From Distichodus sexfasciatus (taxonomy: Eukaryota > Chordata > Actinopteri > Characiformes > Distichodontidae): a stretch of 64,000 bases of DNA. Positions 53,101 through 62,665 of the stretch are shown piece after piece (the stretch's first letter is position 1; each line of letters starts with the position of its first letter). Below the pieces are notes generated by a model. The model saw only the letters and a list, made by a program, of their open reading frames with translations. It ran no database searches and was not told the DNA's origin. Made by a program: the position numbers and the translations under genes. The DNA lies in contig JAVGVS010000475.1 of assembly GCA_032718565.1 (NCBI GenBank), forward strand, positions 1-64,000, written 5' to 3'.

Positions 53101-54662
53101 TACTGCTTCATGATGGATACTCCCATTAGGAAGAAATTTGTACTCAAAAAATGGGTCTGAGTTCAAATTTGACCGGGTTTGTGACTACGTACATCTACAA
53201 ACGTGAAGTTTTTAGGTTGACTAAACTAATCTTTCAATGCTAAAATATTTGCACAGCATTATTAAAATAGCCCCGAATGTAGGGCCCTATGATTTCCGTG
53301 ATGGGGAAAACGCGGAATTCAACAGATAAAATGGAATCCGTTGTAAAACGTGGAATGTCGTATGATTGGCTGATATCGGTGTGTGGGCAAAGCAAAGCAA
53401 TGGTTTCTAATAAAGTTTGACCGCTGTAGCCTGCTGTACGTGTTACCTGTTGAGGCGGGACTCAGCTTTCCACACACACAAACGCACAGACACAGAGAGG
53501 AAAAACGTTAACGGTCAGCTATGGCGAAGAGGCTCGCGGAAACACCGAAGTCCTCAAAAAATTGACGGAATTCAAGTGTTAGCGCTAAGTTTAGAGGAGA
53601 ACAATACCCAAAAGATTTTTATGAATCGGGAGAACAACTCTTTTGTAGGTTTTGCCAGCACACGATAGACTGCACCCATAAGAACACGTGACGACCACTC
53701 ACGGTCAAAAACTCTCATCGGAAACGTTTCGTTTTGCATGAAAAAAATGAATGTTTTTTGTTGTTTACAGGTAAATGTTTTACCAAAGCAGAAAATGTTC
53801 TGCTGAACCCCAGCACTTTGTTGAAGTTTAATAACAGTCATTCAATGTGAGATTTGTTTCTACTGCATTGTTTTTTTTCCCATCCACTCTATAATTAGAC
53901 AGTTTTTAGGTGAATAAATATGACTATAACGTAAAACACGGAATTCAGAAGAATAAAAATGGAAAAAACGGAATTCAGGAAAAAACAAAACGGAATCCAG
54001 GAAAAAATATAATGGATTTCATAGGGCCCTGCAAATGCCATGTATGTTACTGTTAAACCAATACTTAAATTAGTTAAAGGGAAAGTCTGTTTCTACTATA
54101 TTTATATATTAGTTCATTTGTCTAGGTGTAACTTCATATTGATTAGCAAATGTTCCGTATTATATTCTTAAGTATTACTATCACCTGGACATTGCTGACC
54201 ATCACTCTGAAATCCCATTAAGGGAGAACCGTTCATCATTCTCATTCATCGCATTACAGTTTATGCTCAAGACTGAATCGAGTCTAATTGCTCAACGCTG
54301 AAGAGAAACTGTAGTGGACTATTGGAGAAATCTTGATGGATAAATCTAGTAGTCTAGTCTAGCACAAAATCTCAAATGTGGAAGACGACAGACGGCTGAC
54401 GAAAGCTATTACTCACTTTCTTCTTGGCCGAGTGTTGCAGGAGCTCGGCGATCTGCACCTTGTCCTGCTGCAGTCTCCTCTTCATCAGCTTGGAGCAGTT
54501 GACGTTGACAGCCTCCAGGATGTGGGAGGCGTTGTAGTCCACGAAGGGCCTGCTGTCGATTAGGAGCACTCTGTCCAGTCCACCCTCCAGCAACGCCACC
54601 AGACCCTCTGGCCCGATGGCTCTCACCGAGGCCAAGGCCTCTGCCCCGGCGGGCTTTGCCAT
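40040..54662 (-). CDS. dusp16: dusp16 gene, complete coding region (gene-level span)
   Basis: DUSP16 (MKP-7) dephosphorylates Tyr and Thr in the activation loop of JNK, and to a lesser degree p38, limiting stress-kinase signalling. Six coding exons on the minus strand (54417-54662, 48091-48226, 43679-43842, 42298-42457, 41830-41953, 40040-41213) join without a frame break. They total 2,004 bp, or 667 residues plus stop; human is 665 as I recall. The protein has an N-terminal rhodanese-like domain with a basic kinase-interaction cluster KLMKRRLQQDKV, a dual-specificity phosphatase domain with HCLAGISR, and a long Ser/Pro-rich tail ending in a conserved SSFSGSMEIIEVS. LRP6 is a neighbour in human too, which supports orthology. 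Confidence 0.96.
41214..41829 (-). other. dusp16: dusp16 intron, 616 bp
   Basis: No recognised repeat. AT-rich with clear splice sites (gtatgg donor at the 41829 end, cctttag acceptor at the 41214 end). Confidence 0.75.
41830..41953 (-). CDS. dusp16: dusp16 exon: phosphatase active site
   Basis: A 124-bp exon, acceptor ccctag, donor gtatgg, phase 1 in and phase 2 out. It encodes KAKACNARVLVHCLAGISRS, then ATIAIAYIMKRMDMSLDEAY. The P-loop HCxxGxxR is intact. The catalytic Cys codon lies at 41913-41915 and is about residue 249 of the joined protein. The general-acid Asp lies in the preceding exon. Confidence 0.97.
41954..42297 (-). other. dusp16: dusp16 intron, 344 bp
   Basis: No recognised repeat or other signal besides splice sites. 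Confidence 0.75.
42298..42457 (-). CDS. dusp16: dusp16 exon: dual-specificity phosphatase domain
   Basis: A 160-bp exon, acceptor tctgtag, donor gtgaga, phase 0 in and phase 1 out. It encodes DLMQQNDIAYVLNASNTCPK, then PDFIPESHFLRVPVNDSFCE and KILPWLDKSVEFI. The VPVNDS Asp is the expected general acid of the family. Confidence 0.97.
42553..43495 (-). repeat. tRNA-derived SINE, minus orientation, interrupted
   Basis: The tail half (gattatttgtcattgtgaac... acagcacacagt) stops at 42600. The body resumes near 43300 (gcaccacggaaaaatgtgag... accggtccaggattcgaaac). The two parts together give one colinear copy. Confidence 0.65.
42601..43300. mobile_element. hAT-type element nested in a SINE, right end lost
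   Basis: It starts tagggctgaaacgactattc like the element at 5845 and carries the shared core at about 42690-43040 and the further block ctgatggataccaaatggat also seen near 20570. The right terminal repeat is missing and no full target duplication is left. Confidence 0.65.
43679..43842 (-). CDS. dusp16: dusp16 exon: end of rhodanese domain, start of phosphatase domain
   Basis: A 164-bp exon, acceptor attccag, donor gtcaga, phase 1 in and phase 0 out. It encodes GFAEFSHLFPGLCEGKSTLV, then PSCISQPCLPINSSGPTRIL and PHLYLGCQRDVLNK. The sequence just before the acceptor is a SINE-type tail rather than an ordinary pyrimidine tract. Confidence 0.96.
43931..44117 (-). repeat. tRNA-derived SINE, second family, nearly full length
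   Basis: The minus strand reads tggtggcctagcggtaggac, a perfect B box gggttcgaatccc, then gagcaagacccttaacccta and the tail ggataagagcgtctgctaaa. Confidence 0.8.
44345..44600 (-). repeat. tRNA-derived SINE, first family
   Basis: Tail ttctcattgtgaacacacca and body gtaccttgctcttgagtacc are present. A ~20-bp piece (ccttctgatcacacg) is duplicated inside the copy. Confidence 0.75.
44870..45000 (-). repeat. fragment of the third SINE family
   Basis: The plus strand carries cattcattatcccaaccgct and ggggacttgcgggcacaagg, as in 31785-31900. Confidence 0.55.
45120..45400 (+). repeat. dispersed repeat of unknown class, copy 2
   Basis: Counterpart of 33745-34045, also ending in a GT tract (about 45368-45382). 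Confidence 0.5.
45533..46166 (-). mobile_element. 634-bp MITE, copy 2 of 3, inverted
   Basis: The ends tgtgaccctccacagcaaaa and gacgtggagggtcaca are well preserved. The interior is the reverse complement of the copies at 14026 and 57412. Confidence 0.78.
47098..47128. repeat. 31-base C homopolymer
   Basis: Uninterrupted C run flanked by CACACCC. Its true length is uncertain in most sequencing technologies. Confidence 0.9.
48091..48226 (-). CDS. dusp16: dusp16 exon: rhodanese-like domain
   Basis: A 136-bp exon, acceptor gttttcag, donor gtcagg, phase 0 in and phase 1 out. It encodes LETQGQEVVVYDQSSSDPSA, then LSSESFLTVLLAKLERSFPS and VHLLS. The VVVYDQSS and FLTVLL strings are conserved in DUSP16 and DUSP8. 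Confidence 0.96.
49168..49627. mobile_element. piggyBac-like MITE, copy 2
   Basis: Preceded by ttaa at 49164-49167, it starts ccctcctgttgtgttgtggg and ends gacccaggaacaacaacaga followed by aggg. The interior is colinear with 30044-30363 but longer. Confidence 0.7.
50312..50541 (-). repeat. tRNA-derived SINE, first family
   Basis: The plus strand starts agtgagtgattcttggtcat and ends gtgtaaccgttacactacca. The B-box region is gacttgaaccgg. Confidence 0.75.
51966..51995. repeat. (GGA)n microsatellite
   Basis: About 10 GGA units in a dusp16 intron. Confidence 0.9.
52104..52126. repeat. (GT)n microsatellite
   Basis: About 11 GT units. Confidence 0.9.
53281..54030 (+). mobile_element. hAT-type element relic, agggccctatga termini
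   Basis: The left agggccctatgatttccgtg and the right ggatttcatagggccct are inverted. The flanks ccgaatgt/gcaaatgc match only 5/8, so the duplication has decayed. Related copy at 13553-14006. Confidence 0.65.
53521..53691 (+). pseudogene. CGGBP1/BED-like zinc-finger coding relic (copy 2)
   Basis: From ATG at 53521 the frame reads MAKRLAETPKSSKN, then a TGA at 53563, then a stretch with YPKDFYESGEQLFCRFCQHT. The CxxC codons are at 53644 and 53653. A further TGA at 53689 and a frameshift precede DHSRSKT. The layout resembles the CGGBP1 zinc finger (xGGKLFCTSCN...DHLKSKTH), which itself derives from a hAT transposase. It is not a functional gene. Confidence 0.55.
54417..54662 (-). CDS. dusp16: dusp16 first coding exon: start codon and kinase-interaction motif
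   Basis: 246 coding bp end at donor gtgagt (phase 0). The start ATG is at 54662-54660 in a good context (gcggacATGG). The peptide MAKPAGAEALASVRAIGPEG is divergent. LVALLEGGLDRVLLIDSRPF, VDYNASHILEAVNVNCSKLM and KRRLQQDKVQIAELLQHSAK then match human DUSP16 closely. The first ~18 residues are a few longer than in human. The basic KRR is the JNK/p38-docking element. Confidence 0.95.
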
Positions 54663-55201
54663 GTCCGCGACCTCTCTCTCCCCCTCTGTCTCCGTCTGTC
54701 TGTTTCGCCTTCTCGTCCTCCCTCCTCCTCCTCCTCCTCCTTCTCCTCCTCCCGGTCCCGTGGGGGCTGGAGGTCCGGAGTGGTGACACGGCCAGCGAGG
54801 GCCCTCAGGAGAAGAACGACCCCATTGTAGCAGCCGGCGATGATGTCACCCCAGTGGCGTTCGGCTGGCGGGCGCGATGCCCGTCACCCCCCCCACAAAA
54901 AAATAAGCGAAAAAGAGAGTGAAACAGAACGAGTGGGACAGAAAGGAAGAAGGAAATAAAAAGAAACGGAGGAAAGACTACAAACAAAGAAAAGAGGGTG
55001 GGGGTGAACTGTCCTCCTAATGCACTTTGCCTGTGTGTGTGTTACGAGTCTGTATGAGTGTGTGTGTGTTTGTAAGACTATGTATGTGGTAATGGGGTGT
55101 CCACGCCAAACGGTGAGTCCACTTCGGCCCGCTTCCAGCAGGCGAGCGAGGGGAGGCGGCTGGGCTGTGTTTTGGGAGGTTTAACGGGGAGGGGTATGAA
55201 A

Positions 55202-55245
55202 GAAAAAAAAAAAAAAAAAGGAGAGAGAGAGAGAGAGAGAGAGAG
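55202..55245. repeat. poly-A then (GA)n tract
   Basis: About 17 A followed by about 12 GA units. Confidence 0.9.
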
Positions 55246-56548
55246 GAGGAAGGAGGGGGGAGCTTTTCTTTCACACCATTGCAGGGCCACGACAAAAGGG
55301 GGCTTTTCTCCTGGGCGGCAGGGCCATTACATCATCCTTCTCCTCGCTCCTCTTCTTCATGCTCAAGCGGCTATCTGGCTGCGGAGAGAAAAGCACACAG
55401 AGTGCACGTTACTCGGACCACTCAGGACTCCCAGAACCCGGGACTTTGTTATGGAGGGTTTGCGTGGATATTCAGGACCGCAGGATATTCAGCTAGACGG
55501 CTGCGTCTGTTTGTGCACACGAGGCTGGAATAAATTCCAAAAATGATTTGTGCAAATACCTCCACAGAAAAGATGATTAAAACATCTAACGGCAGGAGCA
55601 GTCTTGGACGAGCGACTTGAGCTTACGGGTCGTGCTCAGGTGAGCGGTGGTGGTAGTGCTGGAGGGTAAGATGAAGCTGGATTTGAAGCTACAACCTCTT
55701 GCTCCATGCGTAAATATCCTACTACTGATCCACCAAAACCCCCAGAGACGAACAGACAAGCAATAACTGCGAAAATGTTAACTGCTAAAAAGACTTAATG
55801 CCACAACTCAAGTGAAACATCATGCCACTCAAATTCCCTAAACAGGAACCTAAATCACACTAAACTAGTCAGCATTTGCTCAAATGTGCATAACCCAACC
55901 AAAATGTATCTAACAGCGTAAGACCCCAACACAAGAAGTTAAAAAGGACCGCTGAGGTGTCCTTAAAAATGCTCACAATCCTAAAACCGCTCCCAGCAAG
56001 TTGCTGTGCGACAAGTACAAGCCGAGGCCTGTGTTCTCTATGTTCTCGGGTGTGTGTTTCTGAGTGTTTGACAGAGCGGTGGTGTGTGCGTGTGAGAGAC
56101 GTGTGAAACGTACGATTTAAGGAACGCCAACTTCCTAGTAATGATGTAGGTGGCACTTGAGTCAGTTGAGCGCTGTGGAAACTCCCTCAGAGCTGTCAAG
56201 AAAAAAAAAAACCCTGTCTTCTCCTCGATGCCGCCATGAAAAATGAAATTCCCCAGCAACGAGTTCCCCATCCAGCGGGGCCCACACACACACACACACA
56301 CAAAACAAATTGTGCTGCAGGGCCTATCGGCGGCATGTGCCAAGACAAACTATCAAACCAGAGAAGCACTGGTTTGGTGGCTTTCCAAAACCCTCGCGTG
56401 CAACATCCTCCAGCGGCCGCTAGCATCGGGGCAGAGCTGCTTGTTTTAGTCTGGGAGTCTCTCAGACTCCGCGTCTCGGAGAGTAAGATTCCTGCGCCGC
56501 TAATAATTGATAGCCCGGCCTCTCGTATGTCCACTGGAACTCCTAGTG

Positions 56549-56580
56549 TGTGTGTTTGTGTGTGTGTGTGTGTGTGTGTA
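56549..56580. repeat. (GT)n microsatellite
   Basis: GT tract with one TT interruption; a (CA)n tract of about 10 units lies at 56283-56302. Confidence 0.9.
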
Positions 56581-57411
56581 AGCTGGGCTGAATGAATCTG
56601 GAAGGAATGGCTCCTTTCAAGCCAAAACGGCAAGGTGCGACGCCTGTTCTGTGAAACCAAAAGACGTCAAATGTCATCGCTGTCTCACTTCTCTTGTTCA
56701 TGTTTGTCACATGTCGTTCTGACCGAGATGGATAACCCTGCTGCTGCGTCTGATTCCACTACATCACCATTCGGAGAGAAACGACCAAAAAAAAGTTCCG
56801 GTCACAAGTTTGGACCCACCTGGATGAAAATGTTAGATTTATTTAGATTTAGTGACTTGGAAATGTACAAATACATTTTCTGGAAATATCTGACAGAAAC
56901 TAAGGCTAATTCGTAGGCTGTGTGTGTGTGTAAACTAAAACATATATCTTAACTCTGTTTAAATCTTCCTGTCTCTGGGGTGTAGCAGGAAGTAAGGAAC
57001 TCAGGGCGAGGGATAAAGCAGGCTGGATGGACATAAAAGAGTCGACGTAAATCTAAAGACAAACAGACAGAACTTCCACATCCACAACGGCAGCCAAGAC
57101 AAGAGGGAACATTAAACATGGGGCGGGTGAAGACAAAAACACACAATAACTACTAACTAACCCAACGAAACCACCCAGCCAGAAAAAAGTAAACGAGGAC
57201 ACCAGGCAGGTGTGAAGCACATGAGAATAATCAGCTGGAAAGGACGGGGCGACGAGGCGCGCAGCATCTGACTGTAGGGAGCCGGTGACGGCTTTACATT
57301 TCACTACATGATGTACAACTATTTTTTGAGAGCAAATGAATCTTGATCTTGATTTCAACATTTCTTTGACAAATACGCTATAGTCAAACAATGTCTAGGC
57401 AAGAATGTAAT

Positions 57412-58061
57412 TGTGACCCTCCACGGCAAAACCAGTCGCTTGTCGCAACAGAGGTTTCCGAGAAAAACGAGCGTTTATGTTGCGTGGGGTAAAATTTAGG
57501 ATTTTTGGTTTTTAGTGTTTTGAAACAGTGGAAGGTCTATACTGTACTGTTGTGAATAGATTTGGCTGAAAAACTTCCCCTTTCCATCCTAAAAACCTGA
57601 CTTTCTTGAGGTGAGGAATTCAATTCCAGCAGAATGTTAAAAGTTTGTGTTTTGACCGCTCTACTTCAATATTTACGGTAAATCCACTGGTTGACTAGCG
57701 TGAAGATGTTTCTCCGGAATCCATCTCCGTCTCCCGAGTTCAGTTAACCTAACGCAGGTAGGCTATCCGTGTGGCTGTGAATGCAGCGTAGGCTACCGTA
57801 AATGCAAACGTAGCCGCGACCGCACCAAGCGTCTGTGAGTGCTACAGCGATAGTCAACTTCAAAGGTAGATTTCTCCGTTTCTCACTTGGCGTGACAGGA
57901 GAAACCCCACTCCTTTGAATGTTGATATCTCAGTCATATGTCGTCCGATTCATTCCATATAGGTATTGTTTTGAAGCTTGATTTATGCCCTTTCATGAAA
58001 ACATAATAACTCAATTTGGAAAATTTGCGACAAGCGACTGGTTTTGCCGTGGAGGCTCACA
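57412..58061 (+). mobile_element. 650-bp MITE, copy 3 of 3
   Basis: The most complete copy. Ends tgtgaccctccacggcaaaa and ttttgccgtggaggctcaca are inverted over about 36 bp. The interior is nearly identical to 14026-14670. Confidence 0.8.
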
Positions 58062-58356
58062 TTTTTAAAAAGTAACTTAAAAGTGCTGTAGTGCAAAACA
58101 GTGTGGGCAGGAACTCCGTTAACATTCCTGTTAAAGCATCTCAGCAGCGCTGGGCAATTCATTCAAAAGTAATCGGAGCTCACATTCAGAATCTCTTCAT
58201 CAACGTGGTCTTGCTCCGTTTGACTCGTTTTTAATGAACCGAATTGTTTTATTATGAATTGAATTTCACCAGTGTGTTCATGCACTGTTGCCTTAAAACA
58301 TCCTAGCATGTGTGTCGTCTCGACTCCATCCCGTCCGCCGCTACATCTGAGTTGCA

Positions 58357-58610
58357 GTTGGTGGCGTAACGGTAGGGTGTTCGCCCCATGATCAGAAGGT
58401 CGCAGGTTTGAATCCAGGGCCGGTAAAGTTACCACTGAGGTACTCATGAGCAAGGTACCGTCCCTAAGCACTGCTCCCCAGGCGCTGCCCTTGTTAGCTG
58501 CCCACTGCTCCTTCACGGATGGGTCAAATGCAGAGGTCACATTTCGTTGTGGTGCGCTGTGTGCTGTGCTGTGGTGTGTTCACAATGACAAATAATCACT
58601 CACTTTCACT
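58357..58610 (+). repeat. tRNA-derived SINE, nearly full length
   Basis: Head gttggtggcgtaacggtagg, B box ggtttgaatcc, body ggtactcatgagcaaggtac, tail ending aatcactcactttcact. A good reference copy of the family. Confidence 0.85.
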
Positions 58611-61600
58611 ACAGTACACGTGAGGTTCATTCAGCTGTTTTAAAATCGCGACGATGTGCACTCTTTCACTCGATCACAGCCTTAACAGTTTTGCAGTTAC
58701 AGAACGAACCTTATGCGTGAACTGTGAGGCCAATAGACGTACCAAAATCCCAAAACAAAATAACTGTCCGTTAACTGTAATAGAGGTCAAATTGATTGTG
58801 ATACTGATTTGAGCTCGTATCGCCCAGCCCTACATCTGCAAGACAATGTGAAGTGTTTGTCAAAGTCAAGTCAAAGTAAACGTTGTCATCTCAGCCATAT
58901 ACAAGTACACAGATGTCACTCTAGTTGCTACAGAGAATGAAGAACTCATAGAATATACACCAACTATACAAAAATATACAGAAATAAGCTATAAAATAGT
59001 TAAAAGCTTTTAGAAAAAAAAGGGTATGATTTATGATTTTCATTTCATACTTTTTTGGTTGTTTCAGCGTTCTGACTGTCAGAAGGTGGCAACCACTACA
59101 AATAAAGAATGAGTAGGCGTGTCCAAACTTTTTGACTTTTCTTTAAATGGCTCCTTTTCCAGCCCTGCTTTAAAAAACACTCATCTAGAGAGTCTGAGAT
59201 TAATCAGGTTGCTCAAAACACAAAGAATTGTCATTTGCAAACTGCAACCTTTTGCAATATGAGAACCGCAGAAAGTTGATTTTCCATAGCGATTAAACGA
59301 ACGCATTAGCCCCAGTACAAAAACTCCACCAGCATTGCCATGAAACTGGGCGTCTCCTTTTAAATGAATCGACACACGGAGCAGCCTGAAACAGACGAAC
59401 AAGACATGTCCTTTAGTCCGTTCCTTCCTTATGATGTCCTGGAGGACACCCGCTCTTTTGTAGCATGACGCTCCTGTTACTGCTCTTTCTCAGACAAATA
59501 AAAGCAGCTTAAACCAAAACAGCTTGATTTAGCTGCCGTCCACAAATAGGTCAGTTTTTACTTGAGAACGGTTGAACGCTTCTCAGGCTTGCTTTTGTCG
59601 TCAAAACCAGATTAACAAACCAATTTCAGCTGCGTGTTGACCTTGGGTCTGTCTAGCCAACGTCACTAACCTGCAGCAACCAGCCAACGACTCTCCTGAA
59701 CCGCCTTAAATACAGTATATGCTGATGTCTGTGTGTTCTAATCTAAAGCGTAACTAGACAGTGACCCCGATGAGAAAGGCGTGGACGCGCTCCGCGAGCT
59801 GCCGTAGTTTGCGCTGTTCGGATCGGGAACATGAGAGTTCGTGACATCATCGTGAGGAAGGTCTGCCCTGGCCTCCAGGAGTTGAAGGCGATGAGCGAAT
59901 CCTGTATACAATCCCGCTTATTTAAAAAAAAAAAGGGATTGTGGAGGTCAGGCTTGCCCTGGAAAAACCTGTGAAACGTGAGCCGAGCTCGACTGGAGCG
60001 CTCCAGAGCATTAGGGCAAAAAGGGAAACATAAACACATCCGTATGAAGACGTTCGCCTTCTCGAACATGATAGCGGCAAAAGTTATTGTTTTCCTGAAA
60101 GCCAGACAGACCAACAGCGCCTGCGTATCGGGCCGCACTAACGAAGGAACGCTACCAACACTAATGACGAAGGACGGGCCGTCGCACTAATGATCTATTA
60201 TTCACAACTAGTCACGTTTTTTTGTCTTTGAGTAAAGTGGCCCTTTTAATCCGTCGTCATGGCAAACCAACAGCCGCAGTGAGCTTTTATAACATGCAGG
60301 TAAAGTCACTCCGGTTAGCTGAACTTTGATCCCTTCTACCGAGCGCTCTGGCAAAGGTTCTGCTCCCTCTCGGGAAGGAAGTCGCCGGCCTAATTCAGAC
60401 TCTCTGCCCTGTTTACAAAGGCAGAACCGGATTAAGGAATGTTTGCTGCACGAAAACAAGTCGCAAAGAGCCAACTTTTTTTTTTACTTTTCGCCATCTC
60501 GATTGAAGCTGCCACCTGTCCGGCAGAGATAGTAGCCCTAAAGGTGACATCAGACCCCGCCGAGATCAAAACAGGTGTGCAAATTAAAACCCACCACCAC
60601 TTAAAGCAGCATCGGCCAACCTCTGCCTGACCGGTGGAATAATGTCTTGAAAGGTCGGGAAAATCAAGTCAGATAGAAATGTCACGCGCTAATAAAATTC
60701 CTACACACGTTTCCCTTCAGTAAGACAGGGGCTATCGGCTTTGTTTCTTGATCCAACAATGATTTACTACAGAAAAGGACGATAACAATAAAAGAGAAGT
60801 TCAACCTGCGGTGACCGCCCGGGACTGGAAAGGGGAATTTTTTCAATTCCTTTAGAACACAACAGTCAAAAAAAAAAATCACTTTTACATGTTACGGTTT
60901 CCTCCGTGGAAGATTTCCCAACCACAACAAGCCAATTTCAAAGGCACACCGTCTACATGTGCTCAGCTTGCCAGCTCATAATAAAAGCTGTTCTACAGAA
61001 CGGTAGCAGGCTGGGCTTTACTCTAACAGCACAACGTGTCTCCTTCTGGCCTGCGCCAAGTCTCCAAGTCTTGGCATATAACCCAATAAAAGCATCCTTT
61101 CGTCTAGAGTTGCTTGGCATTTCCAAGTCTGTCCTGTATTTACCACACCTGGTTTTTAAGGTGGTGCGGGGATTAAAAAAACATGCATGACTAAAACGGA
61201 AGGCATCCGTAGACCTAAAACCGACGCCACGCGATACACAGATCAGAAAAACCACAGAGTTAGATTTTACGGGCCCCGCGTAAATAACATGAGATTTTAA
61301 ATTCGGAACGGTGAAAGCCAAACTCTGGAAAGAGGTCCCGATTGGGAACTTATCTCCGTCTGGATGATACGCCACATTATAAATACCCGACGACCCAACT
61401 GCCTTCAGTGTCACACGCTGAAATAACGAATAATGTACGACGCATTGCTCGAGCGTAGTCACTGCGCCTTAATAGGCTACAGATAAACAAGGGGAAACAA
61501 TCGTGCTAAAATTCAAAGTGTCTCTGGTGTAAAATAAGTGTCGTCTCTTATTGTGTTTTTCTCCAATTTTAGTTTTTATAGTTTCCTCTCAGGGTGTGAA

Positions 61601-62402
61601 CATTTTATGATTGTGGATGTGTGACTGAAGACTTCTGAGACTATAAGGAAATTGTTAAAAAAATAAATAAAAAGGCGTTGACCTGACGGATGCGATTTTG
61701 TTGGATTAGAAATGCAAGCAAACAATTCAGTTTGAGTGTCCAAACCTCTAAAAAGATGCCCATACAGTTGGTGTGATTGACAAAGTGTCTACTGCGGTTT
61801 CCATGCCTCATTTTCACAACCTGTTTTTCTGGCAGTGGCAGTGCTACGAACAGCAGGTTTGACTCAAACTAGGGCTGGGCAATAAAAAGATTTTATTGAT
61901 TAACTTGAATGTATGGCTTAGGACGATGTGTTAAATGATTCACATCAATTTATTTTAGCCTGGGTAATTACCCTCTCTGACTAGCGTGAGGGGCGTCTCA
62001 AGCCGGGGGCTGTAGACAGTCTTTAAAAGTTATTAAAAGCACAGTGGGTTTATACTTTATTGATCCTGATGGAAAAATTTATTCTTTGCCATAAACCTAC
62101 GTGAACTTACAAAAGAGCAGCTGGCAAATCTGTTTACATTCTTTAACGTATTTTAATAATGTCTTTGCTTTTTTGAATAAATAAATACATTATATAAATT
62201 AGGTATAGGTCAAAAAAATCTGATCATTTATTTTTAGGCCATATCGCCCAGCCCCAACTCAAACCTTCTGCCTTTCATGACAGAAACAACCTCTCCTTCC
62301 CGTCACACACTTTAACTTCACACAGATTAGGACCTGACAGACCAAACCAAACCAACAACAAAATTGTTTGTTCACTTCATGTGCGACATCAAGGGTACTC
62401 AC

Positions 62403-62632
62403 ACGGCCAGGGGCTCAGGACGCCTTGCCAGATTGTTACTGCTATGACGGGAACTTGTACGGGAAAACACACAAAGACCCACGCATACAAGACCCTCCTT
62501 CTTATACGCTCGACTGCCGGACAGAGGTGCTGGAGGGTGCTGGAGTGTGGAGCCGCAGACTGTCTGTTCTTCCGGCCAGGAGACTTCCACATTTACCAAA
62601 GCTAATTCGGGACACGACACTGGACTCCCGGC
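62403..62632 (-). other. dusp16: candidate non-coding first exon of dusp16
   Basis: On the minus strand this ~230-bp segment begins about 30 bp after a TATA box and ends at a strong donor-like gtgagtac (62402-62395). It is GC-rich, repeat-free and lies 7.7 kb upstream of the dusp16 ATG exon in the right orientation. It has no recognisable coding sequence. It could instead belong to an unrelated transcript. Confidence 0.35.
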
Positions 62633-62656
62633 CACAAGCGCCTACTGACCCTCGGC

Positions 62657-62665
62657 CTTATATAA
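62657..62665 (-). promoter_or_regulatory. TATA-box-like motif
   Basis: The minus strand reads gcttatataagg, a good TATA match, within a GC-rich surround. It is nearly palindromic, so direction is inferred from the donor site on the minus strand. Confidence 0.35.

Larger units (their letters stand above)
48227..54416 (-). other. dusp16: dusp16 intron, 6.2 kb
   Basis: Contains a poly-T run (49014-49036), a piggyBac-like MITE (49168-49627), a SINE (50312-50541), a GC-rich block with a palindromic CRE (51470-51930), GGA and GT repeats (51966-51995, 52104-52126) and a hAT relic with a zinc-finger segment (53281-54030). About 50560-51460 and 52200-53270 show nothing recognisable. Confidence 0.65.
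36301..54662 (-). other. dusp16: note on dusp16 transcript neighbourhood
   Basis: The Harbinger-like MITE at 36301-36784 sits about 80-100 bp beyond the best candidate poly(A) site of dusp16. The two convergent transcripts are therefore separated by roughly 8.2 kb, nearly all of it repeats or unrecognised DNA. Confidence 0.4.
54663..62402 (-). other. dusp16: dusp16 5' UTR part and probable first intron
   Basis: Minus-strand sequence next to the ATG is GGA-rich (54718-54750) and probably 5' UTR; no single acceptor stands out. Farther out are A/GA tracts (55202-55245), CA/GT repeats (56283-56302, 56549-56580), a MITE (57412-58061) and a SINE (58357-58610). From 58620 to 62390 no mobile element is recognised apart from minor simple repeats. 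Confidence 0.5.
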
